Part shown: in pieces, positions 15,977 to 23,471 of the stretch
How the letters are laid out: every line of letters begins with the position of its first letter
Numbering within the stretch: the first letter of the stretch is position 1
Notes under the pieces: generated by a model
What the model was told of the DNA's origin: nothing
The model's database searches: none
The model's input: the letters and a program-made list of their open reading frames with translations, nothing else
Program-made: the position numbers and the translations under genes
Origin: a virus
Length of the DNA: 38,295 nt
Virus record (IMG/VR): IMGVR_UViG_3300027896_000108
Location: 1 to 38,295 of that record
Strand: one strand, 5' to 3'

Positions 15977-18384
15977 TGGCCTACAAAATCCTCGAAAACG
16001 TCTTGTCGGCAACCGTCAGCGAGGCGCGAAACGCTCCGGCCACGGCCGCCACGATCGTCATAGCGGGCGCAACCGACATCGTTCACGGTGACACGGTTGT
16101 CCTCACGCATGATCAGGCAGGCAAGCGGGCACTCTATCCCCTGCAGGCTGTGAAAGTCGAGTACGCGAACGGCAGGACCACCATCACGGCGCGGTCCCTG
16201 CTCACCCAACTCTTCAACTGCATCCTGCCCGAGATGCCGGATCAGGTCGGTGAGGCGTCGGTCATCGTCAAGGCGGTCCTCGCAGCCCTGAACACCGCGC
16301 TCTTTGCGGACGTTTACGTCAACGATGACAACTTTGTAGCGACGGGCACGACGTATGGCTTGGTCAACGTCAGCCATCGCAAGGTCGGGGAGCTCCTCCA
16401 GGACATCTGCAAGGACACGCAGTTCGTCATGTGGATCGGGTACGACGAAATCAACGACAAGATGAACGCCTTCTTCTTCAAGCCCATCAGCGTCATCACG
16501 CAGGACCTGGGGGCGGTCAAGGAAGGGGTCAACATCGTCTCGGAGACGGTCCAGAAGGGGTCAGTCGACGACATCACGAACTACGTCCTCATGTACTACT
16601 TTCCGCGCCGCTATCCCTATGGTGAGGACTGGACAGAACCACCTCCCATAGCGCCTGGCACGGCAGCTAAGACGTGGTATGCCGACTATGCAGCGCAAGC
16701 TCGAATACCGGGCGCGGCGCGCGAGGTTCGCCTGTTCCAGACAGGGCCGGTCACGACCCTGAGTTCCGACTGCGTCAATGAAGATCACCTGCACGTTGGC
16801 GACACGACGGGCTTCGAGGACGCAGGACTCTTGCTCATCGACGGCTACGCCCTCGTCTACTACGCGAGCAAGACCGCGACGACCTTCGTCCTGCCAGGCG
16901 CCATCAACGGCAAGTGGTCCGACGGCGCGATCATCTGCCAGGGTTGGATGAGCGACGGCGACTACGATCCCACGTGCGAGGCTGTGTCCGTCATGATGGC
17001 GCCAATCACGGAGGCCGTAGACCAACTCGACTTCTATGTTGACAGTATCCACGGCACGCCCGGCAACATCAAAGTCTACGTCGTGTCCAGCGAATACGGG
17101 CAGCCACTCCAGTTGATTGGCACCATCACCCCGAGCGTCGGTTGGAACACCCTGTCCTTCGATCCGGCCGTCGTCTTCGGGGCGGGCACGTTCTACACCT
17201 TCCGCGTCGTGTTCCTCGTCGAAACAGTGGCGACCGTCAATGACTACTACACCCTAGGCATGGGACCGTCAGCAGCCGGCAACTTCTGGTATTGGTCGGC
17301 AACCGGTTCAGACGTCTTTGGCACGGTCAGCGATACCCTGCAGATGCTTTCATTCGGCCTCTTCTCCGGACTCATGACGGCACCAAACACCACCTGGGTT
17401 TGCACGGGCGCGACAAAGGCCCTGGACCAACAGGCATTCCTCTCGGCGGGCGGCACCGTCATGAACGACAACCGCGTGGGCAAGGGATGCATTCGCTTCA
17501 TCGGCGCGGGAACAGCCAAGGTCGAGGACGCGTCGGACATCAGCCAATATGACCGGCTGCACTTCTTCTACAAAGGCCACATCAGCCAAGTGGAGATCAT
17601 CTGCCAAGGCGGTTCCTACCTGCAGGCCCTCGACGCTACGAACAGCAGTTGGAGCGAAACAGAAGTAACGCTGGCCACGATGCTGACGACAGGAACGCCA
17701 ACCGACACCCTCATCAGCATCAAGTTCACCATCACCGGCGGGTCAGCGTGGGTTGATGGCCTCTACTTCCTGGCCCCGACGTCCGGGCTACCCGTGACAT
17801 GGCAGGATGATGCCTCGGTCCTCCTCTACGGACAGCACCCCGAGGTCATCTACGCGACGGGCGTGACCGAAAGCAGTTACGCCTACTCGCTGGCCCAGGC
17901 GATCGTCGCGGACAAGAAGGTCCCAAAGTACGCTGGGTCCATCGTCGTCCAGGACGTGCCTGCCCGCTGGACGCCACAGCGGTCCGTGCGCGTGATCATC
18001 CCAAGCAAGTCTATCGACGAAGTCATGGACATCTACCAGGTGACGCACACGATGGACGGCCTGGCAACCCTCGAGGTCAACAGCTTCGAGTTCGACTATG
18101 CCCGAGTCCTTGCCGGATTGCAGTCGGGCGTTGAGAACTTGCAGATATCCTTCGGTGCTACACCTCGGGCTGATGAAAGCATATCACAGCAGGTGACCGC
18201 GCAGCCGACGAACACCACAAACTTCCTGCCGAAAACCGGCGGCACCATGACCGGCGCTCTCATCACAGCAAATCATGGACTAGCGACCCTCCCCGAGGCA
18301 GTAAATGTCGTTTACGGCACCGTCGGACCACCGTCAGCTGAAACCACCCCGATCGGCACGCTGTTCGTCAACTATGTGGCCTAG
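15976..18384 (+). CDS. Tail hub / tip protein with fibre-like C-terminus
   Basis: 802 residues. The first 230 residues (ILENVLSATVSEARNAPATAATIVIAG, LYPLQAVKVEYANGRTTITARSL, VGELLQDICKDTQFVMWIGYDE) resemble the hub region of siphovirus tail-associated proteins of the ReqiPepy6 Gp37-like type. The middle has two beta-sandwich regions, one with GNIKVYVVSSEYGQPLQLIG and one with SQYDRLHFFYKGHISQVEII, which look like carbohydrate-binding folds. The C-terminus LPKTGGTMTGALITA and a final PIGTLFVNY motif are typical of tail fibres. It probably acts as both tail tip and adhesin carrier. Domain boundaries are approximate. Confidence 0.8.
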   Translation: MAYKILENVLSATVSEARNAPATAATIVIAGATDIVHGDTVVLTHDQAGKRALYPLQAVKVEYANGRTTITARSLLTQLFNCILPEMPDQVGEASVIVKAVLAALNTALFADVYVNDDNFVATGTTYGLVNVSHRKVGELLQDICKDTQFVMWIGYDEINDKMNAFFFKPISVITQDLGAVKEGVNIVSETVQKGSVDDITNYVLMYYFPRRYPYGEDWTEPPPIAPGTAAKTWYADYAAQARIPGAAREVRLFQTGPVTTLSSDCVNEDHLHVGDTTGFEDAGLLLIDGYALVYYASKTATTFVLPGAINGKWSDGAIICQGWMSDGDYDPTCEAVSVMMAPITEAVDQLDFYVDSIHGTPGNIKVYVVSSEYGQPLQLIGTITPSVGWNTLSFDPAVVFGAGTFYTFRVVFLVETVATVNDYYTLGMGPSAAGNFWYWSATGSDVFGTVSDTLQMLSFGLFSGLMTAPNTTWVCTGATKALDQQAFLSAGGTVMNDNRVGKGCIRFIGAGTAKVEDASDISQYDRLHFFYKGHISQVEIICQGGSYLQALDATNSSWSETEVTLATMLTTGTPTDTLISIKFTITGGSAWVDGLYFLAPTSGLPVTWQDDASVLLYGQHPEVIYATGVTESSYAYSLAQAIVADKKVPKYAGSIVVQDVPARWTPQRSVRVIIPSKSIDEVMDIYQVTHTMDGLATLEVNSFEFDYARVLAGLQSGVENLQISFGATPRADESISQQVTAQPTNTTNFLPKTGGTMTGALITANHGLATLPEAVNVVYGTVGPPSAETTPIGTLFVNYVA

Positions 18385-19350
18385 ATGAACACAGTCGAAG
18401 TGCTGGTTGTTGGCGGTGGTGGCTATGGCGGCTCCAACGGTGGCGGCGGCGGCGGCGGTGGCGGGCTGCTGTATGAAGCTGCACATGCAGTCACGGTCAA
18501 GGAATATCACGTCGTTGTTGGAGTAGGGAGTCAGGACAGTGTCTTCGACACCCTGGTTGCAAAGGCTGGAGGCCACGGGGCCAACAGAGACTATGTTGCG
18601 CCTGCCTCCATCGGCGGCTCAGGTGGCGGCGGCGCGAACTACTGGACAAATGGTGGAAGCGCTCTGGGAGCGGATGGCATCGCGGGACAGGGGCATGCCG
18701 GCGGAGACCACATCGGCAGGAACCAAGAAGGCGGTGGTTCTGGCGGCGGCGGCGGCGGCGCAGGTGCCCCTGGTGGCGACAGCAACGTAGGTGTCGCAGG
18801 CGCAGGCGGTGACGGCGTTGAGTGCTCCATTTCGGGCACAGCGGTCTACTACGCAGGCGGCGGCGGCGGCGGCGTCACGATCGCTGGAACGATTGGCGCG
18901 GGTGGTCAGGGCGGCGGGGGTCATGGGGGCAACAACACCAATAACGAGACGCCAGGCACTCCCCATACAGGCGGTGGCGGTGGCGGCGGGGGTCATGGGC
19001 TCCAGGGCGGTTCGGGCATCGTCATCATCCGCTACCTCACCGGCAGTCTGCTGGGAGTCGGCGGCACGATCACCGTGGACGGGCTGTACACGATCCACAC
19101 GTTCACGGTGAGTGCGTATTTCACCGTATACCTGCCAATGTTGGCGGCGATCAACATTGCGGACACCTGGAAAGCAATCAAATGGGGAGCGTCGCGCTTG
19201 AACGTCGCACACGCGTGGCGTGTGATCAGCGCCCTGTACATCAATGAGGGCAACGCGTGGAAACAGATATACCCGCTGTTCCTCATGCTCGAGGACAGGT
19301 CGCACGTGCTCCTCGAGAGCGGCGACAAGATCGTCATGGAGGATCAGTAA
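18385..19350 (+). CDS. Glycine-rich tail adhesin-like protein
   Basis: 321 residues. Residues 1-215 are a polyglycine-rich domain that opens with VEVLVVGGGGYGGSNGG, passes through many G4-G8 tracts and closes with GGSGIVIIRY. This is a recognised phage glycine-rich domain likely to fold as a polyglycine-II bundle at the tail tip, as in T-even gp38-type adhesins. The C-terminal 100 residues change character: ADTWKAIKWGASRLNVAHAW then INEGNAWKQIYP give a repeated A/DW+I unit, ending in ESGDKIVMEDQ. The gene begins right after the hub stop (TAGATG) with no ribosome site, suggesting coupling. A receptor-binding role is inferred. Confidence 0.85.
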   Translation: MNTVEVLVVGGGGYGGSNGGGGGGGGGLLYEAAHAVTVKEYHVVVGVGSQDSVFDTLVAKAGGHGANRDYVAPASIGGSGGGGANYWTNGGSALGADGIAGQGHAGGDHIGRNQEGGGSGGGGGGAGAPGGDSNVGVAGAGGDGVECSISGTAVYYAGGGGGGVTIAGTIGAGGQGGGGHGGNNTNNETPGTPHTGGGGGGGGHGLQGGSGIVIIRYLTGSLLGVGGTITVDGLYTIHTFTVSAYFTVYLPMLAAINIADTWKAIKWGASRLNVAHAWRVISALYINEGNAWKQIYPLFLMLEDRSHVLLESGDKIVMEDQ

Positions 19351-19904
19351 TGGCAGACACGAAAATCACGAACCTGACCGAGGACACGCTACCGCTTGAA
19401 ACCGACCTCGTCATGACGGTCGATGACCCCGCTGGCACGCCTGTCAACAAGAAGGTCACGCTCGCCAACCTCCTGCGGTTCGCGTTCCTCAAATCATTGT
19501 TCACCGCCAAGGGAAGTCTGATAACGGCAAGCGGTTCGGCGACGCCGGTTGAACTTGTGGTTGGAACGGACGGGAAAGTGCTCACGGCACAAGCCGACGG
19601 CACTGTGGCATGGGAAAGTCCTGCGGCGGTTGGTACTCCGCTTGAAACAATCCTCACAGCCAAGGGAAGCATTGTCACGGCAAGTGGCGCGAACACGCCT
19701 GTGGAACTGCTGGTTGGGACAGACGGGCGTGTATTGACCGTGCAACCTGATGGCTCTGTCGCATGGGCAATTCCGACAGGTGGCGGCGGGGCAGAAGCAT
19801 CGTGGGTTGAAGAAGATGTGAACGGCGACCTGATGCCGTGTCTGGTGGCTGTCGCTGGTATCTATCTTGAAGAAGATGTTGATGGCAATATCATGCCCGT
19901 CTAA
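19350..19904 (+). CDS. Tail fibre protein with tandem repeat
   Basis: 184 residues; ATG 19350 overlaps the previous stop (TAATG), and GGAGGATCAG supplies the ribosome site. The N-terminus (DTKITNLTEDTLPLETDLVMTVDDPAGTPVNKKVTLANL) is the common phage fibre attachment motif. Two 42-residue repeats follow: FTAKGSLITASGSATPVELV and LTAKGSIVTASGANTPVELL, each continuing VGTDG+VLT.Q.DG.VAW. The C-terminus carries a repeated EEDVNGDLMP / EEDVDGNIMPV motif. The repeats fit a thin trimeric fibre. Confidence 0.85.
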   Translation: MADTKITNLTEDTLPLETDLVMTVDDPAGTPVNKKVTLANLLRFAFLKSLFTAKGSLITASGSATPVELVVGTDGKVLTAQADGTVAWESPAAVGTPLETILTAKGSIVTASGANTPVELLVGTDGRVLTVQPDGSVAWAIPTGGGGAEASWVEEDVNGDLMPCLVAVAGIYLEEDVDGNIMPV

Positions 19905-19917
19905 GGAGCGTTGACAC

Positions 19918-20754
19918 ATGGCAACCAAAAATATCGTCCCACGAGCAAACAATGAGGGTCAGATTGGTACGGCGGCAAAGAATTGGAACAAGGTCATCAC
20001 GAATGAATTGAACATCGGGACAATCGTTGTTGCCGCTATTGGCGCAGATGGTTGGGCGGCACTCGGAGCCTGTACCTACGAAGGCGCGGACGCCCCGACG
20101 TATACAATCTCGTTCGCTTCGGATATGACCGCAGTCCTCGGCGTCGGCATGCGGATCAAGGTAACCGACAGCACCGTCAAATACTTCATCATCGTGGCTG
20201 TTGGAACGTACACCGCTGGCAAGACCATCATCACGGTCTATGGCGGCACAGACTACACGTTGAGTGGGGGGGCGATCACGTTCCCATACTATTCCGTGCA
20301 CAAAGCACCGTTCGGCTTTCCTCTCAGTCCACTCAAATGGGAACAGCGTTTTGTCCAGACAAGCGATGTCACCACGAATACGCCAACGCAGAACATTTGG
20401 TACAACGTGGCTTCGCTGGCGATTCCGATTGGCGCATGGGCTGTATCGTATGAAGGAATCATCGGTGTTGTCAGCGCGGCTTCCAAGACAGGAGTGCGTG
20501 TGTCGGGAACGCTCTCAACGGCAAATAATTCAGAGAGCAGTACGGAAATGAGCGCATATCAGGGTATGTCGGGTGCGGCTGGAACACTGGTCTGCATTGC
20601 GACAATCGGGAAGCGGAAACTGTTGACGCTGACAAGCAAGGCAACGTACTATTTCAACTACAGGACAATCTCACCAACTGCTGATATTGCCTCTTTGGTC
20701 ACAGCATATGCCAACCAACCCTTGGTCATCGTGGCGTTGTGCGCCTATCTGTGA
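19918..20754 (+). CDS. Tail fibre / receptor-binding protein candidate
   Basis: 278 residues. The first 30 residues, IVPRANNEGQIGTAAKNWNKVITNELNIG, are the pseudo-repeat found in many phage fibres (P..+.EG.IG...K.W..V). The remainder is beta-rich (AVLGVGMRIKVTDSTVKYFIIVAV; TVYGGTDYTLSGGAI; WAVSYEGIIGVV), with no recognised enzyme motif. As the last tail gene before the lysis promoter it is a good receptor-binding candidate. The SD is weak (AAGGAG 19903-19908, 9 nt from ATG). Confidence 0.8.
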   Translation: MATKNIVPRANNEGQIGTAAKNWNKVITNELNIGTIVVAAIGADGWAALGACTYEGADAPTYTISFASDMTAVLGVGMRIKVTDSTVKYFIIVAVGTYTAGKTIITVYGGTDYTLSGGAITFPYYSVHKAPFGFPLSPLKWEQRFVQTSDVTTNTPTQNIWYNVASLAIPIGAWAVSYEGIIGVVSAASKTGVRVSGTLSTANNSESSTEMSAYQGMSGAAGTLVCIATIGKRKLLTLTSKATYYFNYRTISPTADIASLVTAYANQPLVIVALCAYL

Positions 20755-20819
20755 TATTGACCAACGCCAAACTCATGGGGTTCGCATGACCTACTGGTTC
20801 AAGGTTCTCTGCGCAACGA

Positions 20820-20848
20820 TTGACCGGAACCACATCAACTGGTAAACT
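20820..20848 (+). promoter_or_regulatory. Sigma70-like promoter of the lysis module
   Basis: TTGACC (20820-20825), a 17-nt spacer and TAAACT (20843-20848) preceded by TGG, an extended -10 element. It lies in the only intergenic gap of the tail-lysis region (20755-20866), just upstream of GGAGG 20856-20860 and ATG 20867. Also in this gap: an imperfect TGGTTC/GAACCA inverted repeat. Confidence 0.55.
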
Positions 20849-20866
20849 AGAATATGGAGGTATGAC

Positions 20867-21211
20867 ATGCCCGATGGAATGGAGGTTCTTAGTCAGAAGG
20901 TCGAGGACCTTACGATGGCAGTCACAAGAGTTGATATAAACACCCAGAAAATGTCTTGGGTCCTATCCGATCCTGACGTTGGGCTAGTGCGGCAAGTCCG
21001 GGAACTCGCAACAGTCGTCGGTGGCTTGAAAGAAACCGACCAAGATCATGAGACGCGGATCAAGGCGATTCAAAGTCGCCATGACACCCAGGATAAGACT
21101 GCGGCAGAACTGCGACAGCCAGCGATCGCCTCCTTCTTTAGTCTGGTCGAGAAATTGCTGTTTTTGGTCATATCTGTGGCGCTTGGATGGTTGTGGGCTA
21201 TCAAGAAATAG
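20867..21211 (+). CDS. Coiled-coil protein with C-terminal membrane helix
   Basis: 114 residues. Residues 1-85 are charged and helical, with heptad-like spacing (MEVLSQKVEDLTMAVTRVDI; VRELATVVGGLKETDQDHETRIKAIQSRH). Residues about 92-111 form one membrane helix (VEKLLFLVISVALGWLWAI) followed by KK. This layout matches XhlA-type or class III holin-associated phage proteins. Immediate proximity to endolysin and holin supports a lysis accessory role. GGAGG lies 6 nt before the ATG. Confidence 0.8.
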   Translation: MPDGMEVLSQKVEDLTMAVTRVDINTQKMSWVLSDPDVGLVRQVRELATVVGGLKETDQDHETRIKAIQSRHDTQDKTAAELRQPAIASFFSLVEKLLFLVISVALGWLWAIKK

Positions 21212-21225
21212 CCGAAAGGAGAGTT

Positions 21226-22032
21226 ATGGACAGATTCTTTCATCTGAAGTTCAAAAAGTGGCAGTTCATGAAAGGGTTCGGAAACTTTGTGCCCGGCCCC
21301 GCGAGGATCCCGCATTGGGATGCCCTCTTCAAGTTGTATGCGCCGCGCGATACGGCGTGGGGTCCTGACTATGGCGAGAGGTTTGTCCTCGAGCTGAACG
21401 GTTTGCACCCACTGACTCGCGTTTCCGAGGCGGCCGATACTTTCATTTCCGATGACAAGAAGTACACCGTCCTGATCAAGGACCGCGGCTTCTTGCCCGA
21501 CGAACTCGAGTACACGGGCAATATTCAGACCGACGTGGTTGAGTACATCAATGGTCTTGACTTGATCGGAGCAGAAAGGGCTGCTGCTCTGAACGACATC
21601 GAGAAGGCCAAGTTCTCATATATCGAGATCACGCAGGCCCGCGATCTACTCATCGCCTATTTCAATGGAGCCAAGACGGGGGTGCGTGAAGATGGCACAG
21701 TCGGGTACATTGGTTGGACGCCGTGGATTGAGGCTCTTCAGGCTCTCCACGCGGCTCATCCTGTGCGTTCTGTTGATTCTCCCCACTACAATCACAAGGA
21801 GGGGCGCACCATCAAGGGCGCCAACGTCGAACTTCGTGTGGGCGGCGAGGTCTATCGCACCGCTGACTGGTATTGGCATGGTGATTCTACCAGCCAGGAC
21901 CAGGTGGCAGACCCCAAGACTATCGGGGACTACGGCGGGCTTACTCGCTGCAGCACCGTCGAGAACTACAGCTTCGCCAGTTTCCACTTCGAAGTCGTCA
22001 AAGCAGGCATTCCCTCCACAACCGACGAATAG
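21226..22032 (+). CDS. Unknown protein in the lysis module
   Basis: 268 residues from ATG 21226, chosen for AAAGGAGAG 8 nt upstream; an in-frame ATG at 21187 lies inside the preceding gene. I do not recognise the family. It has no signal peptide or membrane helix. The sequence is aromatic-rich and soluble (FGNFVPGPARIPHWDALFKL, WGPDYGERFVLELNGLHPL, VGYIGWTPWIEALQALH, EVYRTADWYWHGD). A central helical segment (LIGAERAAALNDIEKAKFSYIEITQARD) separates two aromatic halves. It could be a late virion protein or a lysis factor; the location is the only clue. Confidence 0.85.
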   Translation: MDRFFHLKFKKWQFMKGFGNFVPGPARIPHWDALFKLYAPRDTAWGPDYGERFVLELNGLHPLTRVSEAADTFISDDKKYTVLIKDRGFLPDELEYTGNIQTDVVEYINGLDLIGAERAAALNDIEKAKFSYIEITQARDLLIAYFNGAKTGVREDGTVGYIGWTPWIEALQALHAAHPVRSVDSPHYNHKEGRTIKGANVELRVGGEVYRTADWYWHGDSTSQDQVADPKTIGDYGGLTRCSTVENYSFASFHFEVVKAGIPSTTDE

Positions 22033-22045
22033 GTCAGGGGATCCG

Positions 22046-22651
22046 GTGAGCAAGGCAACATTATTCATCGCCAAGGTTTTGCCGTATGCCAAGCAGGCCG
22101 TCGCGGGGACGCTGGTCCCCGCTGGCCTGATTACGGCACAGTGCGGGGTCGAGGCGACATGGGGCAGCGATCGCCTCGTGGCATACAACAACCTCTTCGG
22201 AGTGAAGGCATACTCAAACTGGAAGGGGAAGACGGTGACGCTTCCAGCCGACGGACAGGCGGCGGTGAAGTTCCGCTGGTACGATAGCCTCGAGCAGTGC
22301 TTCAAGGCTCAAGTGGATCTGCTGACCTCGGACTATTACGCCTATGCCTACAAGTGGCTGCCGACTGATATCTGGCGATTTGTCCAGGAATTGCAGCGCG
22401 GACCGAAGGGGAAGGGCGGTGGCTATTGCACCAACCCGCAATATGCAGACCTGATCCTGGAGATCATGGAGGACTTCAAACTCATGGATGACTACAAGGT
22501 AGAGCGGGCGCGTGATCTAGGGCGCCTAGAGAAGGCTGGTATTCTCAAACCGGCGACGCCGGCTGATGTGACGAAGTTAGTGCCAAAGGACGAGCTCGCG
22601 GTGATTCTCTGCCGCGTGGTCGACGCCTTGGCGAAAGGAGTGAAGATCTGA
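22046..22651 (+). CDS. Endolysin, glucosaminidase family
   Basis: 201 residues, started at GTG 22046 because upstream sequence in this frame belongs to the preceding gene in another frame; the ribosome site (AGGGG) is modest. GLITAQCGVEATWGSDRLVA with YNNLFGVKAYSNWKGKTV matches the glucosaminidase/FlgJ-type fold, with Glu36 as the expected catalytic acid and NNLFG as the signature. FRWYDSLEQCFKAQVDLL and GGGYCTNPQYADLILEIMEDFKL complete the domain. It cleaves the glycan strands of peptidoglycan. The C-terminal 45 residues (ERARDLGRLEKAGILKPATPADVTKLVPKDE) may be a small wall- or partner-binding tail. No signal peptide, so release depends on the holin. Confidence 0.9.
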   Translation: MSKATLFIAKVLPYAKQAVAGTLVPAGLITAQCGVEATWGSDRLVAYNNLFGVKAYSNWKGKTVTLPADGQAAVKFRWYDSLEQCFKAQVDLLTSDYYAYAYKWLPTDIWRFVQELQRGPKGKGGGYCTNPQYADLILEIMEDFKLMDDYKVERARDLGRLEKAGILKPATPADVTKLVPKDELAVILCRVVDALAKGVKI

Positions 22652-22962
22652 TGGAGAATCTAGTACAGGGATGGACTATCCTCGAGGGCCTGATCGTGAC
22701 GGTCATCGTCTCCCTGCTGACGCAGTGGGATATCAAGGGCAAATGGGCCCCGATCGGCACGGCACTGAAAGCCTTGCTGACCCTGCTTATTGCCTTCGTC
22801 GTGGCTGTGGTCGAGGGGCTGTGGCTTCAGACCTTCACCTGGCAGACCCTATGGGCAAACCTGCCGGCGATCGTCGGTTGGGCGATGGGTATTTACGGCC
22901 TGATCATCAAACCTACGGACAAAGTCATACAGGCAAAGTTGGCCAGGGACGCACTGAAATAA
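22651..22962 (+). CDS. Holin-like membrane protein
   Basis: 103 residues with three predicted membrane segments: about residues 8-24 (WTILEGLIVTVIVSLLT), 39-60 (ALKALLTLLIAFVVAVVEGLWL) and 68-86 (LWANLPAIVGWAMGIYGLI). A charged C-terminal tail follows (KPTDKVIQAKLARDALK). The size and topology fit a holin that releases the endolysin. It overlaps the endolysin stop by 1 nt (TGATG). Confidence 0.85.
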   Translation: MENLVQGWTILEGLIVTVIVSLLTQWDIKGKWAPIGTALKALLTLLIAFVVAVVEGLWLQTFTWQTLWANLPAIVGWAMGIYGLIIKPTDKVIQAKLARDALK

Positions 22963-22984
22963 CCTACTTCAGAAGGTGACATAG

Positions 22985-23021
22985 AAAAAGCGAAGCGGCC
23001 CGGGTGAGCGGGCCGTTCCGC
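22985..23021 (-). terminator. Intrinsic terminator for leftward transcription
   Basis: On the minus strand: GCGGAACGGCCCG, loop CTCACC, CGGGCCGCTTCGC, then TTTTT. The core stem is 7 bp of pure G/C, extended by five more pairs across one mismatch. On the plus strand the same stem is followed by TTCCGC, with no T run. It is therefore directed against a minus-strand transcript, although it may also slow lysis-operon transcription arriving from the left. Confidence 0.8.
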
Positions 23022-23081
23022 ATAGGTAGGGGCTGAGTGGGTTACCCGAAGGTAGTTGCACACTAAGGCAGCCCCATAGGT

Positions 23082-23176
23082 CAGGGCGGGTGCGATTCGA
23101 ACGCACTCAAAGACCGTGCCGGTCGCGCGTAACCGGACAACACCGCGGACGCGTCTAGCCACGTTGCCGCCGCCCC
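23082..23176 (-). other. tRNA-like domain (acceptor stem plus T-arm)
   Basis: A 7-bp acceptor-like stem (one G-T), a 5-bp T-stem with consensus T-loop TTCGAAT, a GACC-GGCAC-GGTC mini-arm at the variable-arm position, and a D-loop-like GTGGCTAGA. The anticodon region cannot be folded into a normal 5+7+5 arm, and CCA is not encoded (the 3' end reads GACC). It could be a degenerate class II tRNA, a tmRNA-like domain, or a deliberate tRNA mimic. Confidence 0.4.
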
Positions 23177-23225
23177 ATAAGGTCGGGTCCGAGAAGGAGG
23201 GCACTGGAACCGGACCCGACGTTAC

Positions 23226-23236
23226 ATGATACCATG
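23226..23236 (-). promoter_or_regulatory. Minus-strand extended -10 promoter
   Basis: Read on the minus strand: CATGG then TATCAT (5 of 6 to TATAAT), giving a TGn extended -10. The expected start falls about 6-7 nt downstream at 23219-23220, exactly at the 5' base of the 10-bp hairpin. No good -35 hexamer is visible, which is typical of extended -10 promoters. Confidence 0.45.
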
Positions 23237-23367
23237 AAAGTGCGCAGGGTACAGATCCGCGAGGCTCGAAGCCTTGGAACGACACCGACAATGCCCGCAG
23301 GCGCGCTGATAGGGCCTGTCTTGGGTGATTGTCTCGTCAACTGTGTCGAAAGTGTGTCGTTTCTCGG

Positions 23368-23395
23368 TTGACACGGTGGTGGTAGTGAGTATGGT
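23368..23395 (+). promoter_or_regulatory. Rightward early promoter candidate, consensus -35
   Basis: TTGACA (23368-23373), a 16-nt spacer and TATGGT (23390-23395, 4 of 6). The direction is toward the small early genes starting at 23755, giving a leader of about 350 nt. The stretch 23237-23367 between the two divergent promoters has no supported gene. Confidence 0.5.
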
Positions 23396-23441
23396 TGGAT
23401 TAGGAAGGCAAGACGAGCCTTCGGAGCACTTCTACAGCACC

Positions 23442-23471
23442 TTGACAACGAGAGCACCGTGAGAGTAGAGG
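23442..23471 (+). promoter_or_regulatory. Second TTGACA element before the early genes
   Basis: CTTGACAAC at 23441-23449, with a poor -10 match (TAGAGG, 18-nt spacer). The same nine bases CTTGACAAC occur at 26456-26464 before the replication genes, and TAGAGGGG follows both at different distances. This hints at a shared control signal rather than chance, but the evidence is thin. Confidence 0.3.

Larger units (their letters stand above)
22985..23219 (-). ncRNA. Candidate minus-strand structured RNA with tRNA-like module
   Basis: About 235 nt between a minus-strand extended -10 promoter and an intrinsic terminator, with no coding frame. Read 5' to 3' on the minus strand it holds four things. 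(1) A 5' hairpin of 10 perfect bp (GTCGGGTCCG/CGGACCCGAC, 23211-23220 with 23182-23191) whose 19-nt loop GTTCCAGTGCCCTCCTTCT contains CCTCCTT, the anti-Shine-Dalgarno sequence. (2) GGGGCGG (23170-23176) pairing with CCGCCCT (23083-23089) to form an acceptor-like stem that encloses a perfect T-arm, GTGCG TTCGAAT CGCAC. (3) GGGGCTG/CAGCCCC (23069-23075 with 23029-23035). (4) The terminator. D-arm and anticodon arm are not canonical, so it is not a standard tRNA. No known RNA family was recognised; transcription is unproven. Confidence 0.5.

Noticed and set aside
18619-19305. Minus-strand frame of 228 codons opposite the glycine-rich gene
   Set aside because: Its Ala/Thr/Pro-rich composition is simply the complement of glycine repeats.
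20786-20845. 19-codon ORF in the gap before the lysis promoter
   Set aside because: Weak ribosome site and it overlaps the promoter elements; too short to support.
22996-23015. Plus-strand terminator of the lysis operon
   Set aside because: The stem exists on both strands, but only the minus-strand reading has a T run, so the plus-strand function is unsupported.
23082-23176. Standard tRNA gene on the minus strand
   Set aside because: T-arm and acceptor fit, but no 5-bp/7-nt anticodon arm or proper D-stem could be drawn; reported as tRNA-like instead.
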